Below are positions 30,825-33,413 of a DNA stretch of 33,413 nucleotides, one piece after another. The translations under genes and the position numbers were made by a program. Numbering within the stretch: the first letter of the stretch is position 1; each line of letters opens with the position of its first letter. The DNA lies in NCBI GenBank assembly GCA_910584605.1, contig CAJUAW010000004.1, positions 1 through 33,413 on the forward strand, written 5' to 3'. The notes beneath the pieces were generated by a model that was given only the letters and a program-made list of their open reading frames with translations, was not told the DNA's origin and ran no database searches. The DNA comes from an uncultured Oscillospiraceae bacterium. GTDB lineage: Bacteria > Bacillota_A > Clostridia > Oscillospirales > Oscillospiraceae.

Positions 30825-31595
30825 TCACATCTCCTTTCGGATCTGCCGCAGGGCGTTTTTCTCCAGGCGGGACACCTGAGCCTGCGAGATGCCGATCTCA
30901 GCGGACACCTCCATCTGGGTTTTGCCCTGGAAAAAGCGCATTGAGAGGATTTTCCGCTCCCGTTCGGTCAGATGGTCCACCGCCTCCTTCAGGGCGATGC
31001 GCTCCACCCACATCTCGTCGTTGTTTTTGTTGTCCTTCACCTGATCCATGACGCAGATTGTGTCCCCGCTGTCGGAGTACACTGGCTCATAGAGGGACAC
31101 CGGCTCCAGGATCGCGTCCAGGGCAAAGACCACGTCCTCCCGCTTTACCTCCAGGATGTTTGCGATCTCGTCCACGGTAGGCTCCCTCTGGTGTTGAGCC
31201 ATGTAGGCCTCCTTGGCCTGGAGGACCTTGTAGGCCGTGTCCCGCATGGACCGCGATACCCGCATCGTGCTGTTGTCCCGCAGATAGCGGCGGATCTCCC
31301 CCACGATCATAGGCACGCCGTAGGTGGAAAATTTCACATCCAAATCGGTGTTGAAGTTATCGATGGCCTTGATCAGGCCGATGCACCCCACCTGAAACAG
31401 ATCATCGGCGTTCTCTCCCCGGTTGGCAAACCGCTGGATGACCGACAGCACCAGCCGCAGGTTGCCGGCGATGAGTTCCTCCCTGGCCTGCATGTCCCCC
31501 TCCTTGGTCCTGAGAAGAAGCTCCCGTGTCTCGTCGCTTTTCAACACCTTAAGCTTGGCGGTGTTCACCCCGCAGATCTCTACTTTATGCTGCAT
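30825..31595 (-). CDS. sigG: Sporulation sigma factor SigG
   Basis: A 256-residue forespore-specific sigma factor. The N-terminal signature KVEICGVNTAKLKVL is specific to SigG. Sigma region 2 (DLFQVGCIGLIKAIDNF), region 3 and region 4 (MEVSAEIGISQAQVSRLE) follow. SigG drives late forespore genes after engulfment. It is not preceded by spoIIGA-sigE here. The Shine-Dalgarno GGGAGG lies within the 3' arm of a strong hairpin, 10 bases before the ATG. No clear sigma-F promoter was identified. Confidence 0.96.
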   Translation of the reverse strand: MQHKVEICGVNTAKLKVLKSDETRELLLRTKEGDMQAREELIAGNLRLVLSVIQRFANRGENADDLFQVGCIGLIKAIDNFNTDLDVKFSTYGVPMIVGEIRRYLRDNSTMRVSRSMRDTAYKVLQAKEAYMAQHQREPTVDEIANILEVKREDVVFALDAILEPVSLYEPVYSDSGDTICVMDQVKDNKNNDEMWVERIALKEAVDHLTERERKILSMRFFQGKTQMEVSAEIGISQAQVSRLEKNALRQIRKEM

Positions 31596-31600
31596 GACTG

Positions 31601-31651
31601 AAAAAACCTCCCGCCCGGATTACTGGTAATTCCAGTATCTCCGGCGGGAGG
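31601..31651 (-). promoter_or_regulatory. Leader hairpin masking the sigG Shine-Dalgarno
   Basis: On the minus strand the arm 31651-31640 pairs with 31619-31607 (one bulged base), and a distal 6-bp stem (31637-31632 with 31626-31621) closes on five bases. Six T follow (31606-31601), then CAGTC and the sigG ATG. It has full terminator form, and its 3' arm contains the Shine-Dalgarno. Confidence 0.8.
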
Positions 31652-31723
31652 TCTTTCATACGGTTTTGGGCGGTTCGAAATTTTTTATCGTTGGACCGTT
31701 TTCGATGGATTTTTTGGCTTTTG

Positions 31724-32188
31724 TCACTGGCCGCTCTTCCAGAGGCGCACCAGCTCAACAGGGTGCTGGGTCCGCTGAGCCACCTCCTCGTCGCTCATAC
31801 CCTGGGCCAGATACCGCAGCCCCACCGAACGCATGGACTCTCCCAGCTCGATGAGGTTGCCGTCTGGGTCGAAGAACCGAAACACCCGCTGTCCCCAGGG
31901 ATACTCCTTCACATCGTGGACCAGCTCCACACCGGACTCCCTGATCCGGGCTGCGTCGGCAACCAGGTCCTCCGTCTCAAAGTACAGCTCCCCGTTCCAG
32001 GGCTTCCACCGGACGTTGTCCTCTGGGAAGCCCACCAGCCCGGCAAACCCCTCCTGGAGGGCAAAGCCCCCCTCAAAGGTCACGTTGGTTCCGTGATCCA
32101 GGACGATGTTCTGGCCCAAAACCTGCTGATAAAAAGCCTTGGCCGCCTCAATGGACCGCACCGCGTACAGAGCAGAGCAATATTTCAT
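31724..32188 (-). CDS. VOC (glyoxalase/bleomycin-resistance) superfamily protein
   Basis: A 154-residue VOC-fold protein: YAVRSIEAAKAFYQQVLG at the start and RVFRFFDPDGNLIELGE as the closing beta motif with a metal-binding Glu. After the VOC domain (about residues 1-120) a helical tail (MSDEEVAQRTQHPVELVRLW) resembles a small helix-turn-helix. The substrate is unknown; VOC proteins include glyoxalases, dioxygenases and antibiotic-sequestering proteins. GGAGGT precedes the ATG. It lies 39 bases after the AraC-type regulator on the same strand, which may control it. Confidence 0.85.
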   Translation of the reverse strand: MKYCSALYAVRSIEAAKAFYQQVLGQNIVLDHGTNVTFEGGFALQEGFAGLVGFPEDNVRWKPWNGELYFETEDLVADAARIRESGVELVHDVKEYPWGQRVFRFFDPDGNLIELGESMRSVGLRYLAQGMSDEEVAQRTQHPVELVRLWKSGQ

Positions 32189-32227
32189 GATCCGATACCT
32201 CCATCATTCAGATGGCAACAGGATACG

Positions 32228-33076
32228 CTAAAATTTCAGCGGTTCATTGTAAAAATCGGACAACCTGGCCTGGTAGGCGCCCGGCGTCACACCGCAGACC
32301 GCGCGAAAATCGTGGATAAAATGGGCTTGATCAAAGTAGTCCAGTTCCTGGGCCAGGCGGGTCAGGGAAAGACCGGCCGACCGCTGCATCAGCATGGCGG
32401 CCGTGTTGATTCGTACAATCCGCTGCAAGCGTTTGGGAGAAAGCCCGCACCGCTCCCGAAACAGCCGGGTCAAATGCCGGGAGCTGTACCCGGTCTCAGC
32501 CGCCAGTGCCTCCGGACTCTGCCGCCCATCCAAAAACCGGGCCAGCAGGCCGGTAAACGAGTGGCCGCTCCTCAGCCGGGCGCAGAGCCCTTCATCCACC
32601 GCCTTCACAAATCCGTCCAGATCCTCTGCGGCGCGCCAGCAGTCCCGCACCAGCTGATCCAAACCCTGTTCCCCATCGGCCAGAGGAAGGATCTGGTCCT
32701 CCAGCTCCCACAACGGTATCCTGGAAAAGGCGGACAGTCCGCCGGGACGAAACTCCACAAAAAAACGCAGCGGACACACGCCCAGGTCGTTCTGTACCTG
32801 CACCGCCCGGCTGGAGGGGCCGTAAAGCACCCCGTCCAGCCCGTCTCCCCTCAGCGTAAAGGTCAGACAGCCGCTGGCGTCGGGCAGGATGGTCAGCGGA
32901 GAAAACTTCTGCGCTGCAGAGGCAAAGCCGCTTCCCAGGCAGAAGGTGTAGTGGGCCACAAAGGGCCGCAGAGGGTCAGAGGGCCAGAGATACAGGTGTG
33001 TAGACGTCTGAGCAGCCAGATGGTTTCCGCGGTTTTGAAAGGCCCACCCCCACGCGGCGGCCTTCTCAGAGATCAT
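32228..33076 (-). CDS. AraC-family transcriptional regulator
   Basis: About 282 residues if started at ATG 33076. The N-terminal sensor region (PSDPLRPFVAHYTFCLG; ILPDASGCLTFTL) resembles the DUF6597-type domain found before AraC helix-turn-helix pairs. The C-terminal HTH_18 domain contains ALAAETGYSSRHLTRLFRERCG and the second helix pair ending FIHDFRAVCGVTPGAYQ. The start is uncertain: no strong Shine-Dalgarno is visible, and the frame stays open to 33115. It overlaps the stop of the upstream DUF523 gene by 11 bases, so the genes are coupled. The inducer is unknown. Confidence 0.85.
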   Translation of the reverse strand: MISEKAAAWGWAFQNRGNHLAAQTSTHLYLWPSDPLRPFVAHYTFCLGSGFASAAQKFSPLTILPDASGCLTFTLRGDGLDGVLYGPSSRAVQVQNDLGVCPLRFFVEFRPGGLSAFSRIPLWELEDQILPLADGEQGLDQLVRDCWRAAEDLDGFVKAVDEGLCARLRSGHSFTGLLARFLDGRQSPEALAAETGYSSRHLTRLFRERCGLSPKRLQRIVRINTAAMLMQRSAGLSLTRLAQELDYFDQAHFIHDFRAVCGVTPGAYQARLSDFYNEPLKF

Positions 33077-33413
33077 ACAGGCTGGCCTGCAGGTGTTCCT
33101 CGTCCATGACTTCAAAACCGGCCTCCTCCAGCAGTCTGGCGGTCACTCCCCAGCCTGGCTTGACGGTGTGGGTAAAGGTGCCGTCATAGACCTCCCCGCA
33201 GCCGCAGGAGGGAGACCTGGACTTCAAAATGGCCACCGTACAGCCGTTCTCCCTGGCGATGGTCAGCGCCCGCTCCGCCCCGGCCTGGTAGGCAGCGGTG
33301 ACGTCCACCCCATCCTCCGTCAGGACCCGGCCGTCCGGCTGGATCTCGGCGGGCGTTCGAGGGACCGACAGCCCTCCCAGCACCTCGGGACAGACCGGGA
33401 TCAGGTTGTGTCC
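33066..33413 (-). CDS. DUF523 (TudS-like) protein, truncated at the contig end
   Basis: The 3' 115 codons of a DUF523 gene; the 5' end lies beyond the window. Visible are GHNLIPVCPEVLGGLSVPR, LKSRSPSCGCGEVYDGTF and a C-terminal helix. DUF523 includes TudS, a [4Fe-4S] 2-thiouracil desulfurase, and the retained Cys in VCPE and SPSCG fit that cluster-binding pattern. The N-terminal Cys would be off the contig, so desulfurase activity cannot be judged. It is upstream of, and overlaps, the AraC gene. Confidence 0.85.
   Translation of the reverse strand, partial: GHNLIPVCPEVLGGLSVPRTPAEIQPDGRVLTEDGVDVTAAYQAGAERALTIARENGCTVAILKSRSPSCGCGEVYDGTFTHTVKPGWGVTARLLEEAGFEVMDEEHLQASLYDL

Overview
The window is about 33.4 kb of chromosomal DNA from a GC-rich, endospore-forming member of the Clostridia, most likely the Oscillospiraceae (Flavonifractor/Pseudoflavonifractor/Lawsonibacter-like). 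The evidence is a SpoIID-family protein, SpoIIM, YunB and SigG; a SCIFF ranthipeptide precursor with its radical SAM maturase; a PPi-type phosphofructokinase; and Firmicute-style promoters and an SOS box. The genus is inferred from gene content only. The first 37 bases are an Illumina P5-side sequencing adapter, so genomic sequence begins near base 38.

Layout. 38-5349: SpoIID-like protein, queA, an orphan AT-richer gene, tgt and a short-chain dehydrogenase. 5403-8830: yajC, a small membrane protein (TIGR04086-like), the 46-residue SCIFF precursor scfA with its own promoter and terminator, an intruding SUKH (SMI1/KNR4) gene, and the SCIFF maturase scfB. 8911-10982: spoIIM, xerD and a coiled-coil protein. 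10997-18127: murD, a methionine-gamma-lyase-like PLP enzyme, yunB, a VanZ-like protein, ligA and an EamA transporter. 18137-19330: a DUF362/2[4Fe-4S] protein behind a promoter with MerR-type geometry. 19458-22617, minus strand: a small membrane protein, a second tyrosine recombinase with a 15-bp inverted repeat in its leader, class II aldolase, and a membrane-anchored hypothetical. 22773-24667: pfk and a GyrI-like protein. 24724-24930: a palindromic, MITE-like intergenic element. 24944-27186: a divergent radical SAM (SPL-like)/dinB pair around a LexA-like box. 27327-29200: phosphate (PiT) and ZIP metal transporters. 29248-30822: TPP riboswitch, thiT and a TatD-family hydrolase. 30825-33413, minus strand: sigG with an unusual leader hairpin, a VOC protein, an AraC regulator and a truncated DUF523 gene.

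How it fits together. Most genes are core housekeeping or sporulation functions in short operons with strong sigma-A promoters, many with an extended -10 TGn. The most system-like locus is the SCIFF ranthipeptide pair, in which precursor and maturase are separated by a SUKH gene and the maturase has an extra Cys-rich tail. Two genes (the TIGR04086-like gene and sigG) share an unusual leader: a terminator-like hairpin whose 3' arm holds the Shine-Dalgarno and whose U-run lies just before the ATG. No tRNA, rRNA, CRISPR array, transposase or prophage structural gene was seen. No gene-free stretch exceeds 300 bases.
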